From assembly GCF_037126465.1 (NCBI RefSeq), contig NC_088201.1, positions 80,752,273 to 80,816,272 of the forward strand: 64,000 bases of DNA. Direction: 5' to 3'. Positions 1 through 9,757 of this stretch are shown one piece after another. A model generated the notes under the pieces. The model did no database searches and was not told the origin of the DNA. It was given only the letters and a program-made list of their open reading frames with translations. Each line of letters begins with the position of its first letter. Positions within the stretch are counted from its first letter, which is position 1. Position numbers and translations under genes: made by a program. Origin of the DNA: Ornithodoros turicata (taxonomy: Eukaryota; Arthropoda; Arachnida; Ixodida; Argasidae).

Positions 1-411
1 ATCCCACTTCTGACATATCTGTTTTATTTTACGGATGCTCACTCTGGCGTGAAGCACAGCTGTCATAAAATGAAGCGTGGCTGCTACGAAAATCGCAAAG
101 GCCTCTGTTGCATCTCGATGACGTTATCACGTGGCTGTCAAAAGAAAAGACCTCGGATTTGTGGACATACAGCTGAGGAAAACTAACCCAGAGTCCTTTT
201 GCGTGTCAGGAAGTGCCTGAGTGGTTAGATACAGTCTGCGAAAGGCTGTATGTTTTGTAGAAGTTGTGTTATTGACGTGTCCGGTATAGAGGAGAAACAC
301 CGTATTCCCTCTCTGTGATTGTGTCGTATTGTGTATGGTCTTGTGAGTTATTGAGTCGAACGTGACTCAGAGTAGTAAGCTCTGAAAATAAAGGTGGAAA
401 AGAAAAAAAAA

Positions 412-494
412 GTCAGGATGGCCGAGTGGTGTAAGGCGCTGCGTTCAGGTCGCAGTCCGATTCTCCGGGCGTGTGTTCGAATCCCACTTCTGAC
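412..494 (+). tRNA. tRNA-Leu-like head (anticodon CAG), diverged
   Basis: An 83-nt cloverleaf-compatible head with a CTGCG/CGCAG anticodon stem around TTCAGGT. It departs from the best copies in the D-arm (GTGGTGTAAGG instead of GTGGTCTAAGG) and next to box B (GTGTGTTCGAATCC), which breaks one T-stem pair. It is probably a SINE promoter rather than a translating tRNA. Confidence 0.45.
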
Positions 495-892
495 ATATCT
501 GTTTTATTTTACGGATGCTCACTCTGGCGTGAAGCACAGCTGTCATAAAATGAAGCGTGGCTGCTACGAAAATCGCAAAGGCCTCTGTTGCATCTCGATG
601 ACGCTATCACGTGGCTGTCAAAAGAAAAGACCTCGGATTTGTGGACATACAGCTGAGGAAAACTAACCCAGAGTCCTTTTGCGTGTCAGGAAGTGCCTGA
701 GTGGTTAGATACAGTCTGCGAAAGGCTGTATGTTTTGTAGAAGTTGTGTTATTGACGTGTCCGGTATAGAGGAGAAACACCGTATTCCCTCTCTGTGATT
801 GTGTCGTATTGTGTATGGTATTGTGAGTTATTGAGTCGAACGTGACTCAGAGTAGTAAGCTCTGAAAATAAAGGTGGAAAAGAAAAAAAAAA

Positions 893-975
893 GTCAGGAT
901 GGCCGAGTGGTCTAAGGCGCTGCGTTCAGGTCGCAGTCCGATTCTCCGGGCGTGGGTTCGAATCCCACTTCTGAC
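893..975 (+). tRNA. tRNA-Leu(CAG)-like head, best preserved
   Basis: Acceptor GTCAGGA pairs with TTCTGAC with one G-T wobble. D-arm, anticodon loop TTCAGGT (anticodon CAG), long class II variable arm and T-stem GTGGG/CCCAC are all intact, and both pol III boxes are perfect. A tRNA scanner would very likely call it. Its place in a repeated unit with an A-rich tail argues for a SINE head, although a real gene cannot be excluded from sequence. Confidence 0.6.
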
Positions 976-1373
976 ATATCCGTTTTATTTTACGGATGCT
1001 CACTCTGGCGTGAAGCACAGCTGTCATAAAATGAAGCGTGGCTGCTACGAAAATCGCAAAGGCCTCTGTTGCATCTCGATGACGTTATCACGTGGCTGCC
1101 AAAAGAAAAGACCTCGGATTTGTGGACATACAGCTGAGGAAAACTAACCCAGAGTCCTTTTGCGTGTCAGGAAGTGCCTGAGTGGTTAGATACAGTCTGC
1201 GAAAGGCTGTATGTTTTGTAGAAGTTGTGTTATTGACGTGTCCGGTATAGAGGAGAAACACCGTATTCCCTCTCTGTGATTGTGTCGTATTGTGTATGGT
1301 ATTGTGAGTTATTGAGTCGAACGTGACTCAGAGTAGTAAGCTCTGAAAATAAAGGTGGAAAGGAAAAAAAAAA

Positions 1374-1456
1374 GTCAGGATGGCCGAGTGGTCTTAGGCG
1401 CTGCGTTCAGGTCGCAGTCCGATTATCCGGGCGTGGGTTCGAATCCCACTTCTGAC
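1374..1456 (+). tRNA. tRNA-Leu(CAG)-like head, B-type variant
   Basis: Same cloverleaf as the head at 893, but with GGTCTTAGG in the D-arm and GATTATCC in the variable arm. Both differences recur exactly at 2337, so they mark the B-type monomer of the higher-order repeat. Confidence 0.45.
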
Positions 1457-1855
1457 ATATCTGTTTTATTTTACGGATGCTCACTGTGGCGTGAAGCACA
1501 GCTGTCATAAAATGAAGCGTGGCTGCTACGAAAATCGCAAAGGCCTCTGTTGCATCTCGACGACGTTATCACGTGGCTGTCAAAAGAAAAGACCTCGGAT
1601 TTGTGGACATACAGCTGAGGAAAACTAACCCAGAGTCCTTTTGCGTGTCAGGAAGTGCCTGAGTGGTTAGATACAGTCTGTGAAAGGCTGTATGTTTTGT
1701 AGAAGTTGTGTTATTGACGTGTCCGGTATAGAGGAGAAACACCGTTTTCCCTCTCTGTGATTGTGTCGTATTGTGTATGGTATTGTGAGTTATTGAGTCG
1801 AACGTGACTCAGAGTAGTAAGCTCTGAAAATAAAGGTGGAAAAGAAAAAAAAAAA

Positions 1856-1938
1856 GTCAGGATGGCCGAGTGGTCTAAGGCGCTGCGTTCAGGTCGCAGT
1901 CCGATTCTCCGGGCGTGGGTTCGAATCCCACTTCTGAC
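1856..1938 (+). tRNA. tRNA-Leu(CAG)-like head, A-type
   Basis: Identical by eye to the head at 893, with intact stems, CAG anticodon, box A and box B. It begins the second A-B dimer. Confidence 0.6.
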
Positions 1939-2336
1939 ATATCCGTTTTATTTTACGGATGCTCACTCTGGCGTGAAGCACAGCTGTCATAAAATGAAGC
2001 GTGGCTGCTACGAAAATCGCAAAGGCCTCTGTTGCATCTCGATGACGTTATCACGTGGCTGCCAAAAGAAAAGACCTCGGATTTGTGGACATACAGCTGA
2101 GGAAAACTAACCCAGAGTCCTTTTGCGTGTCAGGAAGTGCCTGAGTGGTTAGATACAGTCTGCGAAAGGCTGTATGTTTTGTAGAAGTTGTGTTATTGAC
2201 GTGTCCGGTATAGAGGAGAAACACCGTATTCCCTCTCTGTGATTGTGTCGTATTGTGTATGGTATTGTGAGTTATTGAGTCGAACGTGACTCAGAGTAGT
2301 AAGCTCTGAAAATAAAGGTGGAAAGGAAAAAAAAAA

Positions 2337-2419
2337 GTCAGGATGGCCGAGTGGTCTTAGGCGCTGCGTTCAGGTCGCAGTCCGATTATCCGGGCGTGGG
2401 TTCGAATCCCACTTCTGAC
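2337..2419 (+). tRNA. tRNA-Leu(CAG)-like head, B-type variant
   Basis: Matches the head at 1374, including the GGTCTTAGG and GATTATCC variants. It is the last complete unit; its A-run ends at 2815 against LINE sequence. Confidence 0.45.
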
Positions 2420-2815
2420 ATATCTGTTTTATTTTACGGATGCTCACTGTGGCGTGAAGCACAGCTGTCATAAAATGAAGCGTGGCTGCTACGAAAATCG
2501 CAAAGGCCTCTGTTGCATCTCGACGACGTTATCACGTGGCTGTCAAAAGAAAAGACCTCGGATTTGTGGACATACAGCTGAGGAAAACTAACCCAGAGTC
2601 CTTTTGCGTGTCAGGAAGTGCCTGAGTGGTTAGATACAGTCTGTGAAAGGCTGTATGTTTTGTAGAAGTTGTGTTATTGACGTGTCCGGTATAGAGGAGA
2701 AACACCGTTTTCCCTCTCTGTGATTGTGTCGTATTGTGTATGGTATTGTGAGTTATTGAGTCGTACGTGACTCAGAGTAGTAAGCTCTGAAAATAAAGGT
2801 GGAAAAGAAAAAAAA

Positions 2816-4404
2816 TTTAGTTGGCTTCCACGAACAAAGCTTGCAGTTGACAGGGTTTTATCAGGAGGTCGTGGATTGCATCAACTTTCTAAATGTCAGG
2901 GGTCGGATTCACAAACGCGATCGTAAGCTACGCTATGATGCGCTAAGACGTCGTAGCCTGCGACGCGCGCACGACGGCGTCGTAAGCGCGATTCACAAAG
3001 CTATCGTAGTGGAGAGGGTACCCCCTTTGACGAGGAAGAGGAATTTGCTCGCTTCCTGTCACGTGCACCTCGGAGAGGAACAGCCAAAGGGTGCGAGACT
3101 ATGTTTTTGCTATGGTAGCGATGACGAAAATTTGTAATCGCACCAATCAGAGTCGTCCCGTTAGAAGAAGACGAAGTTGTTCGTCCCCAAATGTTTTGTT
3201 ACTGCACGTGCTCTCGGTGTTTCGGTAGCCATAATGGATGTCATGCAATCACAGGCGAAACGCGTTCGATGACACAGCAAATATATTCCCAGTATGTTCG
3301 TCTCGGGGAGGGGGTGGGTGAGGGTGTTTTGTAAGCGGTGTGTGACACGCAGTTTTGCAGCTCTTTTGTCTTCTTTTGCCTTTCTTGCAGACAATTTGGA
3401 AGGGTGTTGGGGGTGTCTTAGCGGGGTGTAGGGGATGCTTGAAAAATCCCTGCAACCCGATTTTACGGAGCACAAAGTTGAAGCATTCGTTGAGGGTTAC
3501 CAAGCAAAAAAGTGCCTTAATGTCACTTCGGGGATGGTCTCGAAGGTTCTGTGGCAAAGTGCAATGCGTTGGCGCGTATTACGGAGTCTTTGGTTGCCAT
3601 CTCCAAATCCACCGCTGCCAAATAACGCCGCCATCTTTCTTCGTAAGACTGGTCGGGAGCTCTCGCAGGATTCCGCCGTAAGCTGCGAAGATTTTGCAAC
3701 GCGCGCCCTTCGTGAATCTACACTTCGTCGTAGCTTTCCCGTACGACGGAGATACGATAGATTTCGTCGCACGAGCTCTTTGTGAATCCGACCCCAGGTT
3801 TACCCCAGATTACCTCTTTTCGGTTTCAAAGAAAGTGTTGGCAGCCCATTTGATAGATACCTTGTTTCCCATGCCAATTTACAGACAAATTCCGTCTGAG
3901 TGGCCTGGAGCGGACGTTTTACACAGGGTCAAACGCATGCGCATAAAGCCAAATATGAAAACATTCTTTTTCAAGCTTCATACATCAACGCTCTCTGTGA
4001 AAGCATGGTTGGAACAGAAAGGCATATATGTTCCATGGTCTGCCAACTGCAGGTTTTGCCAAGTCCCTGAAACCGTTGACCACATCTTTCTTGATTGTAC
4101 GGAAGCACAGTTTTTCTGGGACGACATACAGATTAAAGTACTGAATAAACGCCTCTCTCTGAACCCACATACAATCAGATTCCTACCTTTACATCCGAAT
4201 GTAGATATACGTTACGATATTATCATGTTGACAGCTATGTATTGCTTGTGGAAGCTGCGTATGGCAGACAGAAATGAAGAGCCATTGGCGTCGCCCATGC
4301 AGTATTTTAAAGTAGAAATAACGCAGCTGAAGCCATGCTGCATGCAGCATTTGGAAGCACCACCGTGGTTAGAGCATCTGTGTGAATCGCTGTCCTCTAT
4401 GTAA
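2816..4404 (+). pseudogene. Tx1/L1-like LINE ORF2 C-terminal fragment, split by a TIR element
   Basis: The coding frame runs from 2816 to about 2899, is interrupted by the TIR element at 2900-3794, and continues from 3795 to a TAA at 4402-4404. The distal part carries the C-terminal zinc knuckle of L1/Tx1-type reverse transcriptases: C-x2-C-x7-H-x4-C around residues CRFC...DHIFLDC, followed by a conserved aromatic stretch (QFFWDDI). RT and endonuclease domains are absent, so this is a 5'-truncated copy, as target-primed reverse transcription usually leaves. The inserted DNA adds a 3-bp duplication and sits in phase with the flanking codons. It may belong to the same lineage as the RT fragment at 13556-14466. 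Confidence 0.8.
2900..3794. mobile_element. Non-autonomous TIR element, Harbinger-like, 895 bp
   Basis: Both ends begin GGGTCGGATTCACAAA, in inverted orientation, flanked by CAG at 2897-2899 and CAG at 3795-3797. A second copy of the GATTCAC(A/G)AAG motif lies about 90-100 bp inside each end. Target duplications of 3 bp and a GGG-starting TIR fit PIF/Harbinger-type elements, though the usual target is TWA and here it is CAG. Weak internal open frames have no recognisable transposase. The Harbinger transposase gene at 19293-22960 is a possible helper, but I see no matching TIR beside it. Confidence 0.75.
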
Positions 4405-4668
4405 ATTATTACTCTCTGTGTGTGACGTGTTTAACCTGTGTGTAGTGTACCATGTATTTTTTTGTATCCTGTGTATGTAAATTATTACTCTCTGTGTGTG
4501 ACCTGTGTAACCTGTGTGTTGTGTACGATGTATTTTTTGTATCCTGTGTATTTGGACGCTACGGTGTGCATCATTCATTCTTCATACATCACTCATTAAC
4601 ACTGTGCAGTCATAGCTTATTTTAATGTTTGTAAATAAACGTTATAACCTGGTGGGAGAAAAAAAAAA
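4401..4668 (+). repeat. LINE 3' UTR with a 76-bp tandem repeat and A-tail
   Basis: Two 76-bp copies (4401-4476 and 4477-4551) start at the ORF2 stop codon with GTAAATTATTACTCTC. AATAAA follows near 4634 and an A-run at 4659-4668 closes the element. A tRNA-Leu head starts directly after the A-run. Confidence 0.75.
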
Positions 4669-4723
4669 GTCAGGATGGCCGAGTGGTCTAAGGCGCTGCG
4701 TTCAGGTCGCAGTCCGATTCTCC
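4669..4723 (+). repeat. Truncated tRNA-Leu SINE head joined to a LINE A-tail
   Basis: The first 55 bp of the tRNA-Leu-like head, through the anticodon stem and part of the variable arm, match the array heads. Box B, the body and the tail are missing. The junction A-run/GTCAGGATGG is the same as between array units. Confidence 0.8.
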
Positions 4724-5400
4724 TGCGATTAAGCGATGCTCTCGTTATAGGTGAACGTGGGACTGTATCGACTGTAAGGACGTGAGTTACAAAAAGCTGT
4801 AATATTCAAGCATTAACGTTTGAACAATACCAGCGTGATGTTCACTTCGGTTTCTTTACAGGTAGTGTCCTGTCTCAACGGTCACGCATATGCGTGCAAA
4901 ACTGCAACTGCTTCTCACATCGAAGAGGGGGCTGGTGCCACATGCTCGGACAATTATTCGTCGGCCATTTCATTTGAGGAAGTGTCGTGTTCGTCACTAA
5001 GGATGATCTTGGTTGAGCTTTGCAGTGCCAGCCTCGTGCATCGGAGTGGTTGTGTCCATGCAACGTGTGCTCCATATGTGTGTGTTGGGATTAGTGAACC
5101 GTGTATGCTTTCCATTCGGCCAACGATGCACGTTGGATACGTTGGATGAAATTTAAAGGTATGTGCACGCCAATAAAATTTGGTGTTTCAAGTTCAATGT
5201 CCTTGGTGCATTTTTTCCCCCTATTTTCTTCTTGTTCTTTTTTCTTTTTTTGCGAAGCCTGGAGATCATTTTCTGTTAGAGAACTCGAGAGGCATAATGT
5301 GTCTCGCGAATTAGTTGGTATAAGTATTCCTTCATTACGTCCGGTACACTGTGGCTCCTGGCGTCAGCAGCGATGTCGTACCAGTTGTTTCAGGGGGCAC
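4724..5400 (+). other. Unassigned; possible terminal exon with polyadenylation signal
   Basis: A pyrimidine-rich stretch ending in TTTCTTTACAG (about 4850-4860) resembles a splice acceptor. An open frame follows to about 5149, and AATAAA occurs near 5174. The predicted peptide has no domain I recognise, so this could be a last exon, a transposon remnant or chance. Confidence 0.2.
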
Positions 5401-5407
5401 AGGGCAC

Positions 5408-5841
5408 CTACAGCTTTCGCAGGCTTCCTCTTGAAGTCATCTGGTGCACTTTTTGAGAAATGTGCCAGTTGATCAGGCGGCACCTATCCGCCAATGGGTT
5501 TAGAATGTACATTGTACCTATTTGAGACGTACTTGTCTGAAGTTTGGGCTTCGGGCTTTCACAGCATTCTGCAGCCTCAGTGATGACTCGTTGCAAGTAG
5601 TAAGCAGCAGGCAGGTCGGGAAAAATCTGCTGTGCCTGTTTATTACTCACTACCTGCAGCATGCCGCAGAAAGCAGCGAAACCATGAAACCCAAATGACA
5701 GACAGTATGTCGCCAGCAGTACATGTCCATCTCAGTATGACTTTTTTTCAGGGCATTCAAGAAATCCTGTGAAGCGAAAAAGCCGCTGCTTCTTGCTCGC
5801 TCTTTCGCTGCCCCTTGAGGGCACATTAAGCTTTGGTACAC
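5408..5841 (-). pseudogene. Unrecognised minus-strand coding-like remnants
   Basis: Two adjacent minus-strand frames (5650-5841 and 5408-5662) have protein-like composition and overlap in a way that suggests one frameshifted coding region. I do not recognise the family. They lie upstream of the LTR element and could be part of an older transposase or a host exon. Confidence 0.2.
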
Positions 5842-6046
5842 TTTGATATATTGGCGTCAGAAGTTTTAAAGCAGTGTTGCCCATCAGGACTTTACATCAT
5901 TCTTGTTGAATGTTTCTTTTAAGACCCCTTATGTATGAGACCGAGCTTTGTTATGCAATGCACAAAGCAGGTGCTTTGTATCCTGGCAAGCAAGAGTTTC
6001 ATGCCATATATAGCTTCGGTGGTAATTGCGGTTCTAGTATTGATAT

Positions 6047-6122
6047 TGTGGGGATTCGAAATGCGAGCGTTTATTGCGCTGACGATGGTAATGTGGATTC
6101 GGCTCGCGAGATCTGTCTCACA
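6047..6122 (-). repeat. 3' LTR, 76 bp
   Basis: Matches 11054-11129 apart from about one base. On the minus strand it contains GCAATAAACG, a polyadenylation signal in the R region. The sequence just before it on the minus strand (GGAGAGT) is a weak polypurine tract. Confidence 0.85.
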
Positions 6123-6981
6123 ACTCTCCGGGCACAACTTCCCCCGTCTCCGGAGAGGAGCCATCCTGGCTAGGTGTAGGCGGTGGAGTGTCCTGGGGGG
6201 GTCGGGTGACGTACGGCTTGAGGCGAGACACATGGGCGGACTCGGTCGAACGGCGACGATGGTCGGTTGGGTGTTCTACCGGCTCGATGAGGTAAGTGAC
6301 GTCGGAAAGGGCCCGGACGATTTGGTACGGGCCGACATAGTTGCAAAGGAATTTGGAGGCGTGACCCAGCTTCCGAAGAGGAACCCAAAGCCGCACACGC
6401 TGCCGAGGACTGTAGACGACGTTCACGTGGGTAGCGTCGTAGCGCTGCTTAGTGGCGGTTTGAACGTCAAATGTGCGGCACCGGGCGATCTGGCGGCACT
6501 CTTCAGCACGACAGGTGGCGTCCGCAAGGATGGGATTAGAGATGTTCGGCGCATACGGGAAGAGCGTGTCTATAGTGTGCACGGGTTCTCGTCCATACAC
6601 CAGGTAGAAGGGGCTAAACCGGGTCGTGGACTGGGTGGCAGTGTTGTAGGCATAAACAAGATATGGGAGCAAGTCATCCCAGTTGTCTTGTTGAGGTGTG
6701 ATGTAGAAAGAGAGCATGTCAGCCAGCGTGTGATTGAATCGTTCTGTTAACCCATTGGTCTGGTGGTACGGGGATGTCAGACGATGAGAAACAGAGCAAC
6801 TGGAGAGGACCTCGTTGACAATGCGAGCGACAAACTGACAGCCGCGGTCGCTCAGAACGACTCTTCGCGCGCCGTGTTGCAGGAGGATGCGGTGAAGAAA
6901 GAACGCTGCAACCTCTGCCGCCGTAGCAGACGGGAGGGTTGAGGCGACGACAAACCTGGTTGCGTGGTCGACTGCAGTCAC
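6118..6981 (-). pseudogene. Integrase core and C-terminal module of the LTR element
   Basis: A 287-residue frame carries the DDE integrase core: first Asp in TAVDHATRF, second in VLSDRGCQF, Glu in NGLTERFNHT. A GPY/F-type C-terminal module follows (VGPYQIVRAL). It inserts the reverse-transcribed DNA into the genome. It is cut off from upstream pol by an in-frame TAG near 6985-6987 on the minus strand and a frame break around 7040-7066. The frame ends at the 3' LTR edge. Confidence 0.85.
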
Positions 6982-7065
6982 GATCTAGCGGTTACCAGAG
7001 GCAGACAACGGTAGCGGGCCGAAAAGGTCAATCCCAATGCGTTCAAAAGGATGCTCAGGGGGAGG

Positions 7066-7518
7066 TCACGGGTGGAGGGCACCGGAGGACGAAGAGGTTG
7101 TCTTCCGTTTTTGGCAGAGCTGGCAGGAAATAACATATTTGTAGATGCTTTTGTAGAGGCGCGGCCAAAAGAACTTTCGGCGAATTCGCTCGTATGTTTT
7201 GAAAAACCCTAAATGCCCTGCAGTTGGGTCGTCGTGAAATACTTGCAGTATCCTGCCGTGAAGATGTCGGGGTACAACTAGCAGAAGCCGGTCGCCTTCG
7301 GGCGTGTAGTTTCTCTTGTAGAGCACACCGTCTTGCAGTACGAAATGTTGGCTTCTGCGAACGAATTTTTTGTCAGCAGACGGAATAGAGCCGTTAAGAT
7401 GACAAATGAGCTTCCGGGTCGATTCACCCTTAAGTTGTTCAACGGCGAAGTTGTCTGGATCAATCTGAGAAAGACACATGATGTCTTCGTAGGAAAGAGA
7501 TGTGTGAGAGTCATCCAT
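7066..7518 (-). pseudogene. Integrase zinc-binding N-terminal segment
   Basis: This frame contains the H2C2 zinc-binding domain that precedes retroviral-type integrase cores: a histidine pair in HDDPTAGH and CQLC. It continues pol after a frameshift. The break from pol maps to a seven-base homopolymer (T run on plus, 7558-7564), where a one-base length change would explain the loss of frame. Confidence 0.85.
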
Positions 7519-9757
7519 GTCGAGGGAACAGCGGGACAGGGCGTCGGCATCCTGATGTTTTTTTGCCTGACTTATATTGCACTAAAAAGTCGAACTCCTG
7601 TAAACGGAGGGCCCACCGTCCAAGGCGTCCAGAAGGATCTTTTAGAGAAGCCAGCCAGCAACCCGCGTGGTGATCGGTTATCACTTTGAAATGACGTCCG
7701 TAGAGGTATGGCCGAAACTTTCCTATAGCCCAGACGACCGCGAGGCATTCTTTTTCAGTTGCAGAGTAATTTTTTTCCGCTTTACTCAGCGTCCGGTTGG
7801 CGTACGCAAGTGCGTGCTCCATAGGAGCCTCAGGTTCTCTCTGGGCGAGAACGGCGCTTAATCCCGCACCACTGGCATCCGTGTGCAACTCGACGGGAAG
7901 AGAGGGGCAAAAGTGTCTTAGGATGGGGGCGGTGGTGAGAACTGCTTTTAGTTGCTCAAAGGCGGTGTTCTCGTCTGAATTCCAGATGAAGGTTGCATCA
8001 CCGGAGAGGAGTGCAGTGAGACGTGCTGCGATGTGTGCATAACCTTTGATGAAGCGCCAGAAATACGAAGAGAGTCCCAAAAAGCTGCGGAGCTCTTTGA
8101 CGCAAGTCGGTGTAGGGAAATTAGACACGGCCCGTATCTTGTCGGGATCAGGGGAGATCCCCTCCGCGGAGACGATGTGGCCAATCATTTTAATGCGTTC
8201 AAAACCAAAGTGGCATTTCTTCCGGTTGAGCTGGAGGCCTGCCCTTTGGAACGCCGAGAACACTGACTCCAGGCGATGCAAGTGATCCTCAAACGTTTCA
8301 GAGAAGACGACAACGTCGTCCAGGTAACACAGGCAGGTTTTCCAGCGAATACCTCTGAGGACACTATCCATCATACGCTCAAACGTTGCCGGAGCGTTAC
8401 AAAGGCCGAACGGCATGACGTTAAACTCAAATAGGCCGTCAGGAGTGACGAATGCGGTCTTCGGCTTGTCTTCCTCCGCCATGGGAATTTGCCAATACCC
8501 AGATCGAAGGTCAAGCGACGAAAAGTACTTGGCTCCCTGCATAGAATCTAGGGCGTCGTCGATTCTGGGCATTGGGTAGACATCCTTGCAAGTAATCTTG
8601 TTAAGCCTACGGTAGTCGATGCAGAATCGAATAGAACCATCTTTTTTGGGAACCAAGACTACAGGGGACGACCAAGGACTCGATGACGGGCGAATTATCC
8701 CTTTAGACAGCATCTGTGTAACTTCTTGTTCGATGGTTGGACGCTCAGCGGGGGAAACGCGGTACGGACGTTGGCGGAGAGGTTTATCGGTCGTCGTCTT
8801 GATCGCATGCTCAACGTTGCGTGCAACGCCAAGAGGGGACTTATCAAGGTCGAACAAGTCGGTGAATTTGCGCAGCAGAGACAATAATTCAGCTTTTTGC
8901 TCCTGATCAAGAGTAGAGGACACCATCGGGGCAAGGGCCGAGTCGTCAATCTGCAGCAGGGCTGTTCCCACATGTGCCTCCTCAATGTTAGTAACTGTGC
9001 CAAAATCCACAAGCTCGCAGGTTGCGACGACAAAACCGGCAGGCAAAAGAACGGGCTCCAGAAGTGTGTTGGTAACAGGGAAGAAAGTATTCCCACCGGC
9101 GAGACGTGAAAGAGAGAATGGAGCGATGAGACCTCTGCGAGATAGGGTATCTTGGTTCGGAGACAATATGACGTCGACGTACGATGGTGCGAGTAGCGAA
9201 GAAACGGGTACGAAGGACGTAGCACGAGGCACAAGCACAATGTCTTCTGTAGCATGTAATTTGAATAGCCCACGGTCCTCCGAGTTTCGGTATGCAGGTT
9301 GTGTAGGTAACGAGATCTCACTCCGGGCATGATCAATAACAGCTTTGTTCTCTTCAAGGTAATCGCAGCCCAAGATGACATCGTGTGATGATGAGGGGAG
9401 CACTCGAAATTCCACAGGATAACTTACGTCGGAAATAGTGACGCGAGCAGTGCAGGTACCAACGGGACGGGAGATACTATTAAATGCTGACTTCAGACAG
9501 GCTCCACCGGCAAACGTCACCTTACGTAGCTTCTTGCACATGTCCAATGAGAGTACGGAAACAGATGAACCGGTATCGATCAATGCAGAGCAGGGGCTTC
9601 CATCAATAATGACATTAACGCAATTGCGGGGGCGATAGGGAGGAACATTTGCAGATGAAGCGAATTGTGCAGTGCGACCTCCAGGGACTGCATTTACGTG
9701 TTTCCCCGTGGAGGGGGCGACGCAAGACGAACCGGGCTGCGCGAAAGGGATCTCCAT
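7511..9757 (-). CDS. pol: Pol: aspartic protease, reverse transcriptase, RNase H
   Basis: A 748-residue frame. Near residues 58-66 the retropepsin motif LIDTGSSVS is visible. The RT domain shows the conserved [15 protein letters not shown] segment and the catalytic YLDD box. RNase H begins at [10 protein letters not shown]. It converts element RNA to DNA and processes the polyprotein. The frame overlaps the end of gag in the -1 frame, and the true product is expected as a Gag-Pol fusion made by ribosomal slippage rather than from its first Met. It ends prematurely at a homopolymer frameshift before the integrase. Confidence 0.9.
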   Translation of the reverse strand: MEIPFAQPGSSCVAPSTGKHVNAVPGGRTAQFASSANVPPYRPRNCVNVIIDGSPCSALIDTGSSVSVLSLDMCKKLRKVTFAGGACLKSAFNSISRPVGTCTARVTISDVSYPVEFRVLPSSSHDVILGCDYLEENKAVIDHARSEISLPTQPAYRNSEDRGLFKLHATEDIVLVPRATSFVPVSSLLAPSYVDVILSPNQDTLSRRGLIAPFSLSRLAGGNTFFPVTNTLLEPVLLPAGFVVATCELVDFGTVTNIEEAHVGTALLQIDDSALAPMVSSTLDQEQKAELLSLLRKFTDLFDLDKSPLGVARNVEHAIKTTTDKPLRQRPYRVSPAERPTIEQEVTQMLSKGIIRPSSSPWSSPVVLVPKKDGSIRFCIDYRRLNKITCKDVYPMPRIDDALDSMQGAKYFSSLDLRSGYWQIPMAEEDKPKTAFVTPDGLFEFNVMPFGLCNAPATFERMMDSVLRGIRWKTCLCYLDDVVVFSETFEDHLHRLESVFSAFQRAGLQLNRKKCHFGFERIKMIGHIVSAEGISPDPDKIRAVSNFPTPTCVKELRSFLGLSSYFWRFIKGYAHIAARLTALLSGDATFIWNSDENTAFEQLKAVLTTAPILRHFCPSLPVELHTDASGAGLSAVLAQREPEAPMEHALAYANRTLSKAEKNYSATEKECLAVVWAIGKFRPYLYGRHFKVITDHHAGCWLASLKDPSGRLGRWALRLQEFDFLVQYKSGKKTSGCRRPVPLFPRHG

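Larger units (their letters stand above)
1..2815 (+). repeat. Tandem array of tRNA-Leu-headed SINE-like units
   Basis: Five complete units start at 412, 893, 1374, 1856 and 2337, and a sixth enters the window partway through its tRNA-like head (1-411). The period is 481-482 bp. Each unit has an 83-bp tRNA-Leu-like head with pol III box A (TGGCCGAGTGG) and box B (GGTTCGAATCC), a body of about 370 bp, then AATAAAGGTGG and an A-rich run that abuts the next head. This is the structure of a tRNA-derived SINE, but SINEs are normally dispersed rather than head-to-tail. Units at 893 and 1856 share variants, as do units at 1374 and 2337, giving an A-B-A-B pattern. Open frames across the heads are translations of the tRNA and are not taken as genes. 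Confidence 0.85.

Noticed and set aside
899..1147. Repeated 82-90-codon open frames across the SINE array (also at 394 and 1862)
   Set aside because: They translate the tRNA-Leu head and SINE body. They recur only because the unit repeats and lack any protein-like domain.
1..2815. CRISPR-like or satellite interpretation of the tandem array
   Set aside because: Units are 481 bp with pol III boxes and an A-rich tail. There are no short repeats with unique spacers, and the sequence is eukaryotic.
3435..3785. Plus-strand open frame inside the TIR element at 2900-3794
   Set aside because: Its end is made by the inverted terminal repeat and no transposase or Myb motif is present.
6174..6750. Long plus-strand open frame opposite the integrase
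   Set aside because: It is the antisense shadow of the integrase coding region, which has clear catalytic motifs on the minus strand.
8695..9381. 228-codon minus-strand frame overlapping pol
   Set aside because: It lies in an alternative frame of the pol gene; only the pol frame has protease and RT motifs.
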